Shown here: positions 1-7,754 of the stretch, in pieces
Position numbering within the stretch: position 1 is the first letter of the stretch
Layout of the letters: every line of letters starts with the position of its first letter
IMG/VR virus record: IMGVR_UViG_3300042391_000634
Location: 62,001-126,000 of that record
DNA: 64,000 bases
Source: a virus
Strand: one strand, 5' to 3'
Position numbers and translations under genes: made by a program
The notes under the pieces: model-generated
What the model saw: only the letters and a program-made list of their open reading frames with translations
Database searches by the model: none
Told to the model about the DNA's origin: nothing

Positions 1-181
1 CTGAAGTATTTGTTAGTTTATATTGACCACTTTCAAAAGAGTTAGTTATGTTATAATTTTTAGTAGATGAGTTGGTAATTACAGATGGTAATTCTGTTTT
101 AACAATTCGTTGCTCCTTAATGATTCTTTTAACCATTAACTTCAACTGAGACTCCTTAATTCTTATTACTTTTTTGGACAT
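1..181 (-). CDS. N-terminal part of unknown protein with capsid-targeting-like leader (cut by window edge)
   Basis: An open frame begins at an ATG (complement of 179-181) and runs 60 codons off the left edge. The N-terminus reads KESQLKLMVKRIIKEQ, a basic amphipathic stretch ending in I-K-E. The same kind of leader is seen on about nine other proteins in this window. A late-type box lies just upstream (193-201), divergent from the endolysin promoter. The function is unknown; packaging in the capsid is an inference from the leader. Confidence 0.7.
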   Translation of the reverse strand, partial: MSKKVIRIKESQLKLMVKRIIKEQRIVKTELPSVITNSSTKNYNITNSFESGQYKLTNTS

Positions 182-192
182 AAAACTTTATA

Positions 193-201
193 TATAAATA
201 C
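193..201 (-). promoter_or_regulatory. Late-type promoter box GTATTTATA
   Basis: GTATTTATA on the minus strand, 12 nt before the ATG at 181. It is back to back with a plus-strand copy at 218-226, so each divergent gene has its own correctly oriented box. Confidence 0.65.
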
Positions 202-217
202 TATTGTTTTTATAATG

Positions 218-226
218 GTATTTATA
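218..226 (+). promoter_or_regulatory. Late-type promoter box GTATTTATA
   Basis: GTATTTATA 14 nt upstream of the endolysin ATG. Same element and spacing as before the terminase, portal and scaffold genes. Confidence 0.65.
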
Positions 227-240
227 ATAAAAGAAAGACT

Positions 241-1083
241 ATGTTACTAAAATTAGGATCTGAAGGAGAAGACGTTAAAAAACTCCAAATTAAGTTAGGG
301 GTTGACCCAATAGGTAAGTTCGGACCAAAGACTGAATCTGCAGTAAAATCATTTCAAACAAAACATGGAATAACGCCCGACGGTATTGTGGGTGACGGAA
401 CGTGGTCTAAAATGTTCACAGAAGGGACAGTAAGTGCACCTACGGTAATTACAGAACCAGCACCAATTAAGAGTGTGGGTGGTTTAAAATTAGAGGGATT
501 AAGGGGTCATATACCTGATGCGGTAATTGCTCAAATTCCCGATACGGCGGCCAAATTTGAAATCAATACCCCATTAAGACTTGCACATTTCTTGGCTCAA
601 TGTGGTCACGAAAGTGGTGGATTTAGACTTACAAAAGAAAATTTAAATTATTCGGCAAAAGGATTAAACGGGACATTTAAAAAGTATTTCCCAACACTTG
701 AGTCAGCAACACCTTACGAAAGAAAACCAGAAAAGATTGCAAATAAGGTATATGGTGGAAGAATGGGAAATGGTCCTGAATCTTCAGGAGACGGTGCTAA
801 ATTCTGTGGTCGTGGTTATATTCAATTAACAGGTAAAGACAACTACACTGCATTTGGTAAGTCAATCAATGAAGATATGTCGGCCAATCCCGATAAAGTG
901 GCATCATCTTATGCTTTATTATCGGCGGCTTGGTTCTTTAATAAGAACGGATTACATAAAATGGCCGATGGTGGGGCAACTGATGCGGTTGTAACATCTA
1001 TCACCAAACGAGTTAATGGTGGAACAATTGGTTTACCTGACCGTATTAAACACTTTAAAGAATACTATTCATTGTTATCATAA
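241..1083 (+). CDS. Endolysin: peptidoglycan-binding domain plus GH19 chitinase-like lysozyme
   Basis: The 280-residue protein has two domains. Residues about 3-60 match a PG_binding_1 repeat (GSEGEDVKKLQ, GKFGPKTESAVKSFQ, GIVGDGTW). A Pro/Thr linker follows, then a GH19-type lysozyme from about 85 to the end. The HESGGF segment carries the likely general acid Glu124, and CGRGYIQLTGKDNY is the family's substrate-groove motif. It should hydrolyse host peptidoglycan at lysis. There is no signal peptide, so it would need the holin-like protein (38587) or another pore for release. The gene is monocistronic, with a late-type box upstream and a strong terminator downstream. Confidence 0.93.
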   Translation: MLLKLGSEGEDVKKLQIKLGVDPIGKFGPKTESAVKSFQTKHGITPDGIVGDGTWSKMFTEGTVSAPTVITEPAPIKSVGGLKLEGLRGHIPDAVIAQIPDTAAKFEINTPLRLAHFLAQCGHESGGFRLTKENLNYSAKGLNGTFKKYFPTLESATPYERKPEKIANKVYGGRMGNGPESSGDGAKFCGRGYIQLTGKDNYTAFGKSINEDMSANPDKVASSYALLSAAWFFNKNGLHKMADGGATDAVVTSITKRVNGGTIGLPDRIKHFKEYYSLLS

Positions 1084-1110
1084 AAAAAGGGACCATTACG
1101 GTCCCTTTTT
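1082..1110. terminator. Bidirectional rho-independent terminator
   Basis: GGGACC-attac-GGTCCC hairpin with T-runs on both strands, placed between convergent genes (endolysin and the 552-residue protein). Confidence 0.85.
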
Positions 1111-1113
1111 CAT

Positions 1114-2772
1114 TTAGTATGTTTCTCTTATATCTACATCCGTTTCAGGATTAAAATCTGTAATTCTTTGTGTATCATTATCCTCATCATCATTTTTTGG
1201 GTGCATTTTACTACTTAATTCATCCCATTTTTTTGCACCAATAAAATGACCTTTACCTAATTCATTTTCATCATTAACGGGATATACACAATAAAGTGTC
1301 GTATTATCAATATCACCGTTATTTTTTACATATGATTCAACCAAATAATCTTTACCTTGGTCGTCAACATAAAGTAATGTGTTATTTTCATTATATGGAG
1401 GTTCAAATGTGATACCATCATGAATAACCCAATTGTTTTTACCAAAATGATATAAACCAAAACTTTTTTTATTCACTTTACTGTTAAGTAATTGAATTAG
1501 AGGATTATCAATACTGGATCTGGCAACAATGAATTCCTCTCTCATCAAATGTTGATAGATAATACCAACACCCAAATCGGACATATTTTGGTTTACAATT
1601 CTACCATTTTCGTCTAATCTTGAACCTAAAGATTTTATATGTTTATTTAATAAATTAAACTCACTACCAATCATTTTTATAGTTTTCATTAATTCATATG
1701 ATTGGAATTTATCAATAACGTCTCTTGATGTTGTTGTTAAAATATAAAGTTCTCTTAAGTCGAGGTCCATACTTAACCAAGACCTTTCGGTTTTAATTGT
1801 ACCGCCTCTTTCAATATAAGCCTTTTTAATTTCTCTTCTTGCTGCTGCGAATTCGTTTCTTCCTGGTGTTTCAGAAATTCTACTTATTGTGTCTTTATTT
1901 AACAATTCACCTTCATCATATTTAATGTATGTCTCAAATTTCTCTCTATGTTCCGACAACTGAGGATATAATTGAACTACTTGTTCCCATGTTTTTGTAT
2001 TGTCACCATCATTTAATAAACTTGTTACTTTAAATCCAGTATATCTGTTACCTTTATTATCTTGATCATTAACACAATATTGTAATGCTGATAAGTAATA
2101 TTTAAAAACCTCTGAATTTTGATTATCCTTTGGATTTTTTGATTCGTCAATAACAAACCAAAAAGTTCGTTTAGGTCTATAAGAACCCCATAAGTTACCT
2201 CTTGAATCGTTAGTATTTCTACCTGTAACACACCATTGTTGACCTAATCTACCATCTGACCCTTTAAGACTTTCAGTTAATTTTTGTTGATAATAACCGT
2301 ATTTAATTGACTCTCTAGCATCAGATACAAAGTGAACTTTAAAACCTTCCTCATCCACCACCACGTCTCTATCACTTAACCAAAGTTTTTTAGATGCCGC
2401 AACCTTTTCGGGAGAAGAATCTAATTTACCTGCAAATTCATCTTCTTGAGTTGTAAGTGCCTCATCTTTAAATTCATGTAATAAAGATTCAATTTCCTCT
2501 AAAGAATATTGACTAATGTCCATTAATTTTGACGGGTCAAAAGCTGGTAATCCATGATTACCATCATGTCTTAATAAAAAACTGAAAACTGCAGGATTTT
2601 TAGGAGTTAAACCTTTTTGTTTTTCGGAAAATAATGTTAAATCTGTTTCCGCCCTTCTCATTTGTACCGATGTTGGGGTATCCCCAAACCATTTTTTTAA
2701 TAGAAAGTTAAATAATTTCTTATTTTTTACCTCCTCCACTATAACGTCATAGACTAAATCTCGTATGTTCAT
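1114..2772 (-). CDS. Unknown 552-residue phage protein with capsid-targeting-like N-terminus
   Basis: No family is recognised. The first 13 residues (MNIRDLVYDVIVE) resemble the short leaders of T4 internal proteins and end in I-V-E. Residues about 175-230 hold a W-C segment (QQWCVTGR) followed by WGSYRPKRTFWFVIDE, a layout seen in other large phage proteins of unknown role. The C-terminal 30 residues are very acidic. Start: ATG at 2772, with a late-type box 16 nt upstream. It is probably a late, virion-associated protein, inferred only from leader and promoter. Confidence 0.85.
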   Translation of the reverse strand: MNIRDLVYDVIVEEVKNKKLFNFLLKKWFGDTPTSVQMRRAETDLTLFSEKQKGLTPKNPAVFSFLLRHDGNHGLPAFDPSKLMDISQYSLEEIESLLHEFKDEALTTQEDEFAGKLDSSPEKVAASKKLWLSDRDVVVDEEGFKVHFVSDARESIKYGYYQQKLTESLKGSDGRLGQQWCVTGRNTNDSRGNLWGSYRPKRTFWFVIDESKNPKDNQNSEVFKYYLSALQYCVNDQDNKGNRYTGFKVTSLLNDGDNTKTWEQVVQLYPQLSEHREKFETYIKYDEGELLNKDTISRISETPGRNEFAAARREIKKAYIERGGTIKTERSWLSMDLDLRELYILTTTSRDVIDKFQSYELMKTIKMIGSEFNLLNKHIKSLGSRLDENGRIVNQNMSDLGVGIIYQHLMREEFIVARSSIDNPLIQLLNSKVNKKSFGLYHFGKNNWVIHDGITFEPPYNENNTLLYVDDQGKDYLVESYVKNNGDIDNTTLYCVYPVNDENELGKGHFIGAKKWDELSSKMHPKNDDEDNDTQRITDFNPETDVDIRETY

Positions 2773-2787
2773 ACTACATAAATATAT

Positions 2788-2796
2788 GATAAATAC
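2788..2796 (-). promoter_or_regulatory. Late-type promoter box GTATTTATC
   Basis: GTATTTATC on the minus strand, 16 nt before the start of the 552-residue gene. Confidence 0.55.
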
Positions 2797-2823
2797 CTTT
2801 TAATTATATAATAGAACTGATTT

Positions 2824-3177
2824 TTATTGGGATATGAACATTTCGGAATTAGTTAATGTTTTTTTTAAGTTAGATACTTTATCCACTAAAGACCTCAATA
2901 ACTCCTCTATCATTAAAATTTCCATTAAAGTATTAACGTTGGTGCTATTAATATCATTAGTTTGACCACCAAATAATGCTAACTTAATAATACCGTCAGT
3001 TTCATTTTTAGATTGTTTCTCTTTTTTTCTTTGGAAATACCTTTTAGAATTTTCCCTTGTACATTCAATACAATAGGGACTATGACCATCCGACTGTTTT
3101 TTGTGCTTGTAAAAATTATCAAGTGGTTTAGGTGTTTTACAACCACAACATCTTTTTTCCTTTTTTTCTTCAGACAT
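2824..3177 (-). CDS. Small zinc-ribbon protein (endonuclease VII N-terminal-like module without nuclease domain)
   Basis: About 117 residues from the ATG at 3177; an upstream in-frame extension to 3231 would cross the promoter and is rejected. Two Cys pairs, CCGC at residues 9-12 and CIEC about 25 residues later, with the intervening KPLDNFYKHKKQSDGHSPY, match the zinc-binding module found at the start of many phage HNH/endonuclease VII-like proteins. No nuclease motif follows; the rest is helical with a coiled-coil-like tail. The -7/-33 sequence upstream is of host Bacteroidota type, suggesting early expression. A nucleic-acid-binding role is likely but unproven. Confidence 0.75.
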   Translation of the reverse strand: MSEEKKEKRCCGCKTPKPLDNFYKHKKQSDGHSPYCIECTRENSKRYFQRKKEKQSKNETDGIIKLALFGGQTNDINSTNVNTLMEILMIEELLRSLVDKVSNLKKTLTNSEMFISQ

Positions 3178-3199
3178 AATTCTATTTTTTATTAAGACA

Positions 3200-3232
3200 C
3201 AAAGGTAATGTATATTAAAAGAAAAACCCAAA
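3200..3232 (-). promoter_or_regulatory. Bacteroidota-type host promoter TTTG-N21-TACCTTTG
   Basis: On the minus strand TTTG (3232-3229) is followed after 21 nt by TACCTTTG (3207-3200), matching the TTTG/TAnnTTTG consensus of the Bacteroidota primary sigma factor. It overlaps the terminator stem of the preceding gene and lies 23 nt from the ATG at 3177. Confidence 0.65.
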
Positions 3233-3253
3233 TATCATAAAAAATATTTGGGT
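3221..3253 (-). terminator. Rho-independent terminator
   Basis: Perfect 10-bp stem ACCCAAATAT/ATATTTGGGT with T-run on the minus strand, downstream of the 3276-3641 gene. Confidence 0.8.
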
Positions 3254-3275
3254 ATAACTTATATTAAATTATATT

Positions 3276-3641
3276 TTAATAACCACTACCTGTTCCTAAT
3301 CCTAACATACTATTGAACCAATCTAACGCTTTATCGTATAATGGTTTATTTTTATTAATTAAAGATTGCCATAGTTTTTTGTCATTTTCGGGTAACATGT
3401 CCTTACAATCCATCATATGACCTGTTGGTTCACAATTAGGAATAGTTAATTGGTATTTTTTAATTCTATCTGTTAAATCTTTACCTTGAATTTTTTTAGC
3501 GTCTAAGAAAGCTTTCGTACCCGCATTAATTGCCATTTTTTGGTCATCAAGCATTGTTTGTTCTTGTAAATCTTTACTTTCTACGATTTGATTGTCAATA
3601 ATCTTTTTGATTTGGCTTTCTGTGAATATATATTTTTTCAT
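3276..3641 (-). CDS. Small protein with capsid-targeting-like leader
   Basis: 121 residues, unknown family. It begins KKYIFTESQIKKIIDNQIVE, an amphipathic leader ending I-V-E before Ser, as expected for a T4 gp21-type cleavage site. The remainder contains two Cys (NCEP, MDCKD) and ends Gly/Ser-rich (GLGTGSGY). It lies 6 nt downstream of the GAF-like membrane gene and shares its late-type promoter; a strong terminator follows. A minor internal protein is plausible. Confidence 0.8.
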   Translation of the reverse strand: MKKYIFTESQIKKIIDNQIVESKDLQEQTMLDDQKMAINAGTKAFLDAKKIQGKDLTDRIKKYQLTIPNCEPTGHMMDCKDMLPENDKKLWQSLINKNKPLYDKALDWFNSMLGLGTGSGY

Positions 3642-3647
3642 AATGTG

Positions 3648-4274
3648 TTACTTTGATTTAAGGTATACTGATAAATATCCAGCTAAACGACTACCTCTCT
3701 CTATTAAAAAATCTTTTTGTGTTTGTGTTAATTTCTTTTTATCTCTATAATCAACACCCATAGTCCCAATACATTTGTCTGTTACAATATCAAATAACCC
3801 AATTACATATGATGAATTAGTCCCCGTTGCCTCTGCTGCCGACTTTAATCCATAAGTTGCAATAGTATCATCTTTAAAATCGGAAATCCACAAATGTTTA
3901 TTTTCCATAATGTAGTTCATTGATCTTGAATATAACGACAAGGGAATGTCCGTGAATAAATGAATTATACTACTAACACCAGGTTTAACGTCCTCATATG
4001 TTATTGAAAACTTTTGAATTGATTTGTTAGTGTGAAGAAAATGACCACCATTGTGAAACTGACTTATCCAAATTCTATCTCCATCTACCATATCTCTTAT
4101 TTCCGATATTTCATCAAAAATAACCAAATTTCTTTCAATGTCATCTTTAACGATGTCTTTTGATAGTGGTTTAGATAATTTAGCTTTTACATACTCAAGT
4201 CCTGCTGGACCAACTAACGCTGTAATAACGGCAACTAAAACCATACCAATCAATTCTATTGTGTGTTGTTCCAT
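3648..4274 (-). CDS. Membrane-anchored GAF-like protein
   Basis: 208 residues. Residues about 7-27 form one transmembrane helix (IGMVLVAVITALVGPAGLEYV). The rest reads like a single GAF-fold domain: RIWISQFHNGGHFLH, the central IWISDFKDD-type strand and YVIGLFDIVTDKCIGTMGVDY near the end. GAF domains bind small molecules or serve as protein-interaction folds; no output domain is fused. First gene of a two-gene unit with 3276-3641. The ligand and role in infection are unknown. Confidence 0.75.
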   Translation of the reverse strand: MEQHTIELIGMVLVAVITALVGPAGLEYVKAKLSKPLSKDIVKDDIERNLVIFDEISEIRDMVDGDRIWISQFHNGGHFLHTNKSIQKFSITYEDVKPGVSSIIHLFTDIPLSLYSRSMNYIMENKHLWISDFKDDTIATYGLKSAAEATGTNSSYVIGLFDIVTDKCIGTMGVDYRDKKKLTQTQKDFLIERGSRLAGYLSVYLKSK

Positions 4275-4285
4275 AGTAATAATTC

Positions 4286-4294
4286 TATAAATAG
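4286..4294 (-). promoter_or_regulatory. Late-type promoter box CTATTTATA
   Basis: CTATTTATA on the minus strand, 12 nt before the GAF-like gene start. Confidence 0.5.
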
Positions 4295-4404
4295 TATATT
4301 TTAAAATAAAAAATTGAATTTATTTAAGTTGACTTACTTTAAAACCCAAATTAATTTTTTCCTGACAAATAGACATCCTATTTTTGAGTGTTTTTACAAT
4401 ATAT

Positions 4405-4490
4405 AACTTATTTATTTTTGTTGTCGGGGGACAAAATAAACTTATCTAAATTAATATACGGGAGATTTTACAAACTCCCTTTTTTTATGT
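4405..4490 (+). ncRNA. Candidate small RNA in the 4275-4504 intergenic gap
   Basis: No ORF is visible in the gap. It contains a hairpin TTTTGT/ACAAAA around a G-rich loop (about 4417-4436), then a GGGAG/CTCCC stem and seven Ts. It starts near a TTATTTATT sequence and ends about 15 nt before the next ATG. This could be a short RNA, or the leader and attenuator of the kinase gene. Confidence 0.4.
4460..4486 (+). terminator. Rho-independent terminator
   Basis: GGGAG-attttacaaa-CTCCC hairpin followed by T7 on the plus strand, upstream of the 4505 gene. Confidence 0.7.
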
Positions 4491-4504
4491 ATATTAGGTA
4501 AGAT

Positions 4505-5056
4505 ATGAGTAAGATAATTAACTTTTTTGGTGGACCTGGTATAGGTAAATCCACACAAGCATCAGGTTTATTTACCGAGATGAAAAAACACCATATGAGT
4601 GTTGAATATACATATGAGTTCCCAAAAGAAGTTGCGTGGGAAGGAAATGTATCCCAATTAAAAGATCAGTTCTTTATTACCGCAAATCAACATAGAAACA
4701 TTAGTCGTCTTTATGGTAAGGTAGATTATATCATTGTTGATTCACCGATAGTATTGGGTTGTTTCTACGAACAACGATATGGTGAAGGTTATCCCGCATC
4801 ACACTACTCAATGTCAGGTTTAAGTAATTTCCTTTGGAGTTTATTTAAAAGATATGACAACATAAACATATTACTAAAAAGAAATGATGAGACATATGAT
4901 ACAAATGGTAGACTACAGGATTTACAAGAGGCTATTGAAATTGATGATGATATTAAACAAACATTGGATGTTAATCGTATACCTTATAGTGAATTTACTG
5001 TTCATAACGACACTGCTTTGGAGATTTACAAGTATTTAAAAGAAAGCAATTTATGA
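4505..5056 (+). CDS. P-loop NTPase / AAA-type small-molecule kinase-like protein
   Basis: 183 residues beginning with a beta strand and Walker A (GGPGIGKST, residues 9-17); a Walker B-like strand VDYIIVDSP lies near residue 80 and a lid-like basic region LLKRNDETYDTNGR near 120. It resembles phage AAA-type ATP-binding proteins and nucleoside/nucleotide kinase folds. The substrate cannot be told from sequence. Its stop overlaps the next start (ATGA), so it is translationally coupled to a secreted nuclease. Confidence 0.8.
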   Translation: MSKIINFFGGPGIGKSTQASGLFTEMKKHHMSVEYTYEFPKEVAWEGNVSQLKDQFFITANQHRNISRLYGKVDYIIVDSPIVLGCFYEQRYGEGYPASHYSMSGLSNFLWSLFKRYDNINILLKRNDETYDTNGRLQDLQEAIEIDDDIKQTLDVNRIPYSEFTVHNDTALEIYKYLKESNL

Positions 5057-5688
5057 GAAAAAGTTTATTATTGGTTATTTCTATTTTATTTACAGTCGTA
5101 TTATTTGGACAAGATGTGGTGATATTAAAACATACTAATTACACATCACATTATTCGAAATCAAAGAAATATCCTGTGATGGTTGAGTGGTGGATAACTA
5201 AGGCGAAAATAGGTTGCCCAACCCCATTGGCAAGAAAAGACAATTTTAAACCCGACCCTAAATTACCGTCTGAAACTAATTTATTGGAGGATTATAAAGG
5301 TTCAGGAACCGATAGAGGACATATGATGCCGGCAGCTGAGAATTTGTGTCAAACACCGGCAGTTCAAGACGAATGTTTCTATTTTTCCAATATGGCATCA
5401 CAATATCATTCATTAAATGCTGGAGATTGGAAAAGTGTTGAAATGTTGGAAAGACAAATATCATTACAAAATGATAGTGTTAAAGTATGGTGCGGTAATA
5501 TTGGTGTGGCAAAAAGAATAGGTAGAGTTGCTGTCCCAACAAAATGTTGGAAGGTTATATACGTTGTTAAAACCAAAGAATGGTTATGTTTTTTGTTTGA
5601 TAATAACACATCAAAACCTGACGGTATCAATAACAACAAAGTTGGTAAATCTGATATTGAAAAATTAATAAATTTTAAATTTAAATAA
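5053..5688 (+). CDS. Secreted DNA/RNA non-specific endonuclease (DRGH family)
   Basis: 211 residues. Residues 1-19 are a Sec signal peptide (MRKSLLLVISILFTVVLFGQ). The core has DRGHM with the catalytic His, preceded by GSGT, and YFSNMASQYHSLN downstream for the metal-binding Asn, as in the NUC1/Serratia nuclease family. Four or more Cys fit an exported, disulfide-bonded protein. It overlaps both flanking genes by 1-4 nt. An exported phage nuclease may act in the periplasm or outside the cell, against competing phage DNA or for nucleotide scavenging; this role is inferred. Confidence 0.88.
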   Translation: MRKSLLLVISILFTVVLFGQDVVILKHTNYTSHYSKSKKYPVMVEWWITKAKIGCPTPLARKDNFKPDPKLPSETNLLEDYKGSGTDRGHMMPAAENLCQTPAVQDECFYFSNMASQYHSLNAGDWKSVEMLERQISLQNDSVKVWCGNIGVAKRIGRVAVPTKCWKVIYVVKTKEWLCFLFDNNTSKPDGINNNKVGKSDIEKLINFKFK

Positions 5689-5897
5689 TGGTTCCTAAAG
5701 AATTAGTAAATTACCAAGATAAATTATATTACATCTACAGAAAACTCAAACCACATCAAGTCAAAGATGGTTATGTTAATGATATTAAAGAGTTGTGGGG
5801 ATGTGATGTCGTGGTTAGGAGTAAACATAACAACGATGATAATCTTTTATTTTTGAGGGAGATAGTGGAACTACAAATTGAGAAAGAGATAATTTAA
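5688..5897 (+). CDS. Small conserved-looking phage protein
   Basis: 69 residues, no recognised domain; mixed charged protein ending in LREIVELQIEKEII. The ATG overlaps the stop of the secreted nuclease by 1 nt, so it belongs to the same plus-strand unit. It ends tail to tail with the zincin gene on the other strand. Confidence 0.65.
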   Translation: MVPKELVNYQDKLYYIYRKLKPHQVKDGYVNDIKELWGCDVVVRSKHNNDDNLLFLREIVELQIEKEII

Positions 5898-6290
5898 TTA
5901 CATATTTTTCTTAATATGTCTAATACATATTTTAGTATATTTTTCTTCATTTCTTCTAGCCTCTCTTTCTAAAGGATTATGTGAATAATAATGAGTTTTT
6001 TCATAATTATTATATCTTGTTCGAGATTGTAAATAATGCGTATATTCATGTATCATAGTTGCAACAATATCATGTATGGTGGTGTTATTTGGTAAATACA
6101 ATGTTATTTTATTTCTCCAAAAACAATAATTTCCATAAATGTCAGAATTTCCAGATTTTCTTTTTCTTTCACTAACATTAAACAAAAGTTTACGTCTTTT
6201 TCTATCGCATAACCCAAAATTATCCTTACACCATTTTAAGGCTTCTTCAGCATAATACACTTTTGACCCTATGTCGATAGTTCTAGCCAT
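5898..6290 (-). CDS. SprT-like zincin metalloprotease domain protein
   Basis: 130 residues. MIHEYTHYLQSR carries an HExxH zinc site near residue 78; the downstream HNPLEREARRNEEKY likely supplies the third ligand (Glu), as in SprT/WLM-like zincins. The N-terminal half is basic. It overlaps the upstream 6283-6639 gene by 8 nt. The substrate is unknown. Confidence 0.78.
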   Translation of the reverse strand: MARTIDIGSKVYYAEEALKWCKDNFGLCDRKRRKLLFNVSERKRKSGNSDIYGNYCFWRNKITLYLPNNTTIHDIVATMIHEYTHYLQSRTRYNNYEKTHYYSHNPLEREARRNEEKYTKICIRHIKKNM

Positions 6291-6639
6291 TATCTTGGTC
6301 TTTTTTTATTTTTCTAATTGTTCTTTTAACTGGTTTAACAACCTCATTAACAGAGTCAAAATTTTGAGCGATATCGTTTAGTATGGATGCAAATTCATAA
6401 TTTTCAGATTCTTCATTCTTTTTCCAAAGAACACTAACAAAACTCCTCAATTCATTATCTGTAAGTTTAGCCCTCATTTTAACTGCGTTTTTCATTAACT
6501 TAAGAACCATATATTGAACCCCTAATTTTTTGTCTTGATTTAAAGAGAAGTAATTATTAACTGTCACATTTGATAAAATGGAAGTCGATACAGTCTCCAA
6601 AAATGAAATGAACGACGGATGGTTAATGTTTACATTCAT
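6283..6639 (-). CDS. Unknown helical phage protein
   Basis: 118 residues, predicted mostly helical, with a basic C-terminus (KPVKRTIRKIKKDQ). No family is recognised. It is the first gene of the unit with the zincin; the late-type box is 16 nt upstream and the two genes overlap. Confidence 0.7.
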   Translation of the reverse strand: MNVNINHPSFISFLETVSTSILSNVTVNNYFSLNQDKKLGVQYMVLKLMKNAVKMRAKLTDNELRSFVSVLWKKNEESENYEFASILNDIAQNFDSVNEVVKPVKRTIRKIKKDQDNG

Positions 6640-6655
6640 ATGTCTTTTCGTTTTT

Positions 6656-6664
6656 AATAAATAC
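6656..6664 (-). promoter_or_regulatory. Late-type promoter box GTATTTATT
   Basis: GTATTTATT on the minus strand, 16 nt upstream of the 6639 start. Confidence 0.55.
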
Positions 6665-6691
6665 TTTTATTATTGTTATAAAAATGGAAAA

Positions 6692-6720
6692 GGGGATAAG
6701 TTTTTATAAACTTAACCCCC
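6692..6720 (-). terminator. Hairpin terminator
   Basis: GGGG-a-TAAGTTT / AAACTTA-a-CCCC stem followed by a short T-run on the minus strand, downstream of the 6746-7105 gene. Confidence 0.7.
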
Positions 6721-6745
6721 TCATATCCAATTTATTAGAAATTAT

Positions 6746-7105
6746 TTATTTCCCCCATTTACCATTCTTTACTAATTGAGCAATAATGGAATAAACCGAT
6801 AAGTCTTGGTAAGTATCATCCACCGCCTCCCCTACGTTGTCCTGAGCCCCTAAAACGACGAGTTGTTTAATCCTTTGAATCTTATCGTTCATTCTGAACC
6901 AAAGTCCCATTTGAGACAATTTACGGTCTTCCTCCTTACTTAAATCCTTACCTAAGGCGATGTTATCGGGACCATAGTTAGACTGTTTTTTACAAAAAGT
7001 CTCATATTGGTCTCTCATTATTTTTTTGAATTCTTTGGTCATTTCAGGGTATTTTTCCTCGATTTCTTTAATGACCGGATTTACTTGTGATTTCTCTTCA
7101 GACAT
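6746..7105 (-). CDS. Nucleotide-modification-associated domain 1 (NMAD1/DUF1599)-like protein
   Basis: 119 residues. The segments KQSNYGPDNIALG, GLWFRMNDKIQRIKQL and AVDDTYQDLSVYSIIAQ match the pattern of the NMAD1 family (a K-x-DYG-type box, then R-x-x-K-I-x-R, then D-x-x-x-D-L). These proteins are often encoded by phages with modified DNA bases. It may point to base modification elsewhere in the genome, but the biochemical role of the family is not settled. Confidence 0.7.
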   Translation of the reverse strand: MSEEKSQVNPVIKEIEEKYPEMTKEFKKIMRDQYETFCKKQSNYGPDNIALGKDLSKEEDRKLSQMGLWFRMNDKIQRIKQLVVLGAQDNVGEAVDDTYQDLSVYSIIAQLVKNGKWGK

Positions 7106-7153
7106 AAAATTTCATTTATATTATAATATAATGATTTTCTTTTGTAATACAAA

Positions 7154-7162
7154 ATATTTATA
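7154..7162 (+). promoter_or_regulatory. Late-type promoter box ATATTTATA
   Basis: ATATTTATA 15 nt upstream of the RHH-like gene at 7178. Confidence 0.55.
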
Positions 7163-7177
7163 TAAAAACATATAGAC

Positions 7178-7423
7178 ATGGCTTCTAAGAAATACCAAGA
7201 AATGCAGGCATCAGGAGAAACTTCAAAAACGTCTCAACCTAAACATAAACAACTTATTAAGATGTTGACTTTCAGAGTTGTACCTGCATATTATAAAGAA
7301 ATTGAAAAAGTGGCTAATCACCAAGATAAAACCGTTTCTAAATTAATTAGAACGTATATTAAAGAAGGAATGAAAAGAGATGGTGAATTAACCGATAAAG
7401 AAGATAAAGAATTTAGTGTTTAA
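7178..7423 (+). CDS. Ribbon-helix-helix-like DNA-binding protein
   Basis: 81 residues. The central part, MLTFRVVPAYYKEIEKVANHQ, then KTVSKLIRTYIKEGM, fits an RHH (CopG-type) fold: a short beta strand followed by two helices. Flanks are charged and disordered. It is the first gene of a three-gene unit with two leader-bearing small proteins. It may be a late regulator or a packaged DNA-binding protein. Confidence 0.65.
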   Translation: MASKKYQEMQASGETSKTSQPKHKQLIKMLTFRVVPAYYKEIEKVANHQDKTVSKLIRTYIKEGMKRDGELTDKEDKEFSV

Positions 7424-7424
7424 T

Positions 7425-7754
7425 ATGGAAAAACAAATTATTACCGAAAATCAGGTAAAAAATATATTAGATAAAATTTTAATGGAGGATACTTCTAAAG
7501 TTTCTCGTAATGAGTTTAGTAAAGTTCAGTTCAAAATAGAAGAATTACAAAATTCACTTAACGAGACCGTTAAAGAATTAAGAAAATTAGAAGATTCAAT
7601 ACCTTCAGGGTTGCAAATGATTACAAAATCAAGGATTTCAATGATTTCATCTAATTTAAGTAACACACAGAAATTATTATCTATTGTTAAAGATAAAATT
7701 AGAAATTATAAGAGAAATTTATACTCTCAACCTATAGAAGAAAAGAAAAAATGA
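7425..7754 (+). CDS. Small coiled-coil protein with capsid-targeting-like leader
   Basis: 109 residues from the ATG at 7425, just after the preceding stop. It begins EKQIITENQVKNILDKILME then Asp, with L-M-E at the potential protease site. The rest is a helical, Lys/Glu-rich coiled coil (residues about 25-100). It overlaps the next gene by 4 nt (ATGA). A small internal head protein is inferred. Confidence 0.75.
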   Translation: MEKQIITENQVKNILDKILMEDTSKVSRNEFSKVQFKIEELQNSLNETVKELRKLEDSIPSGLQMITKSRISMISSNLSNTQKLLSIVKDKIRNYKRNLYSQPIEEKKK

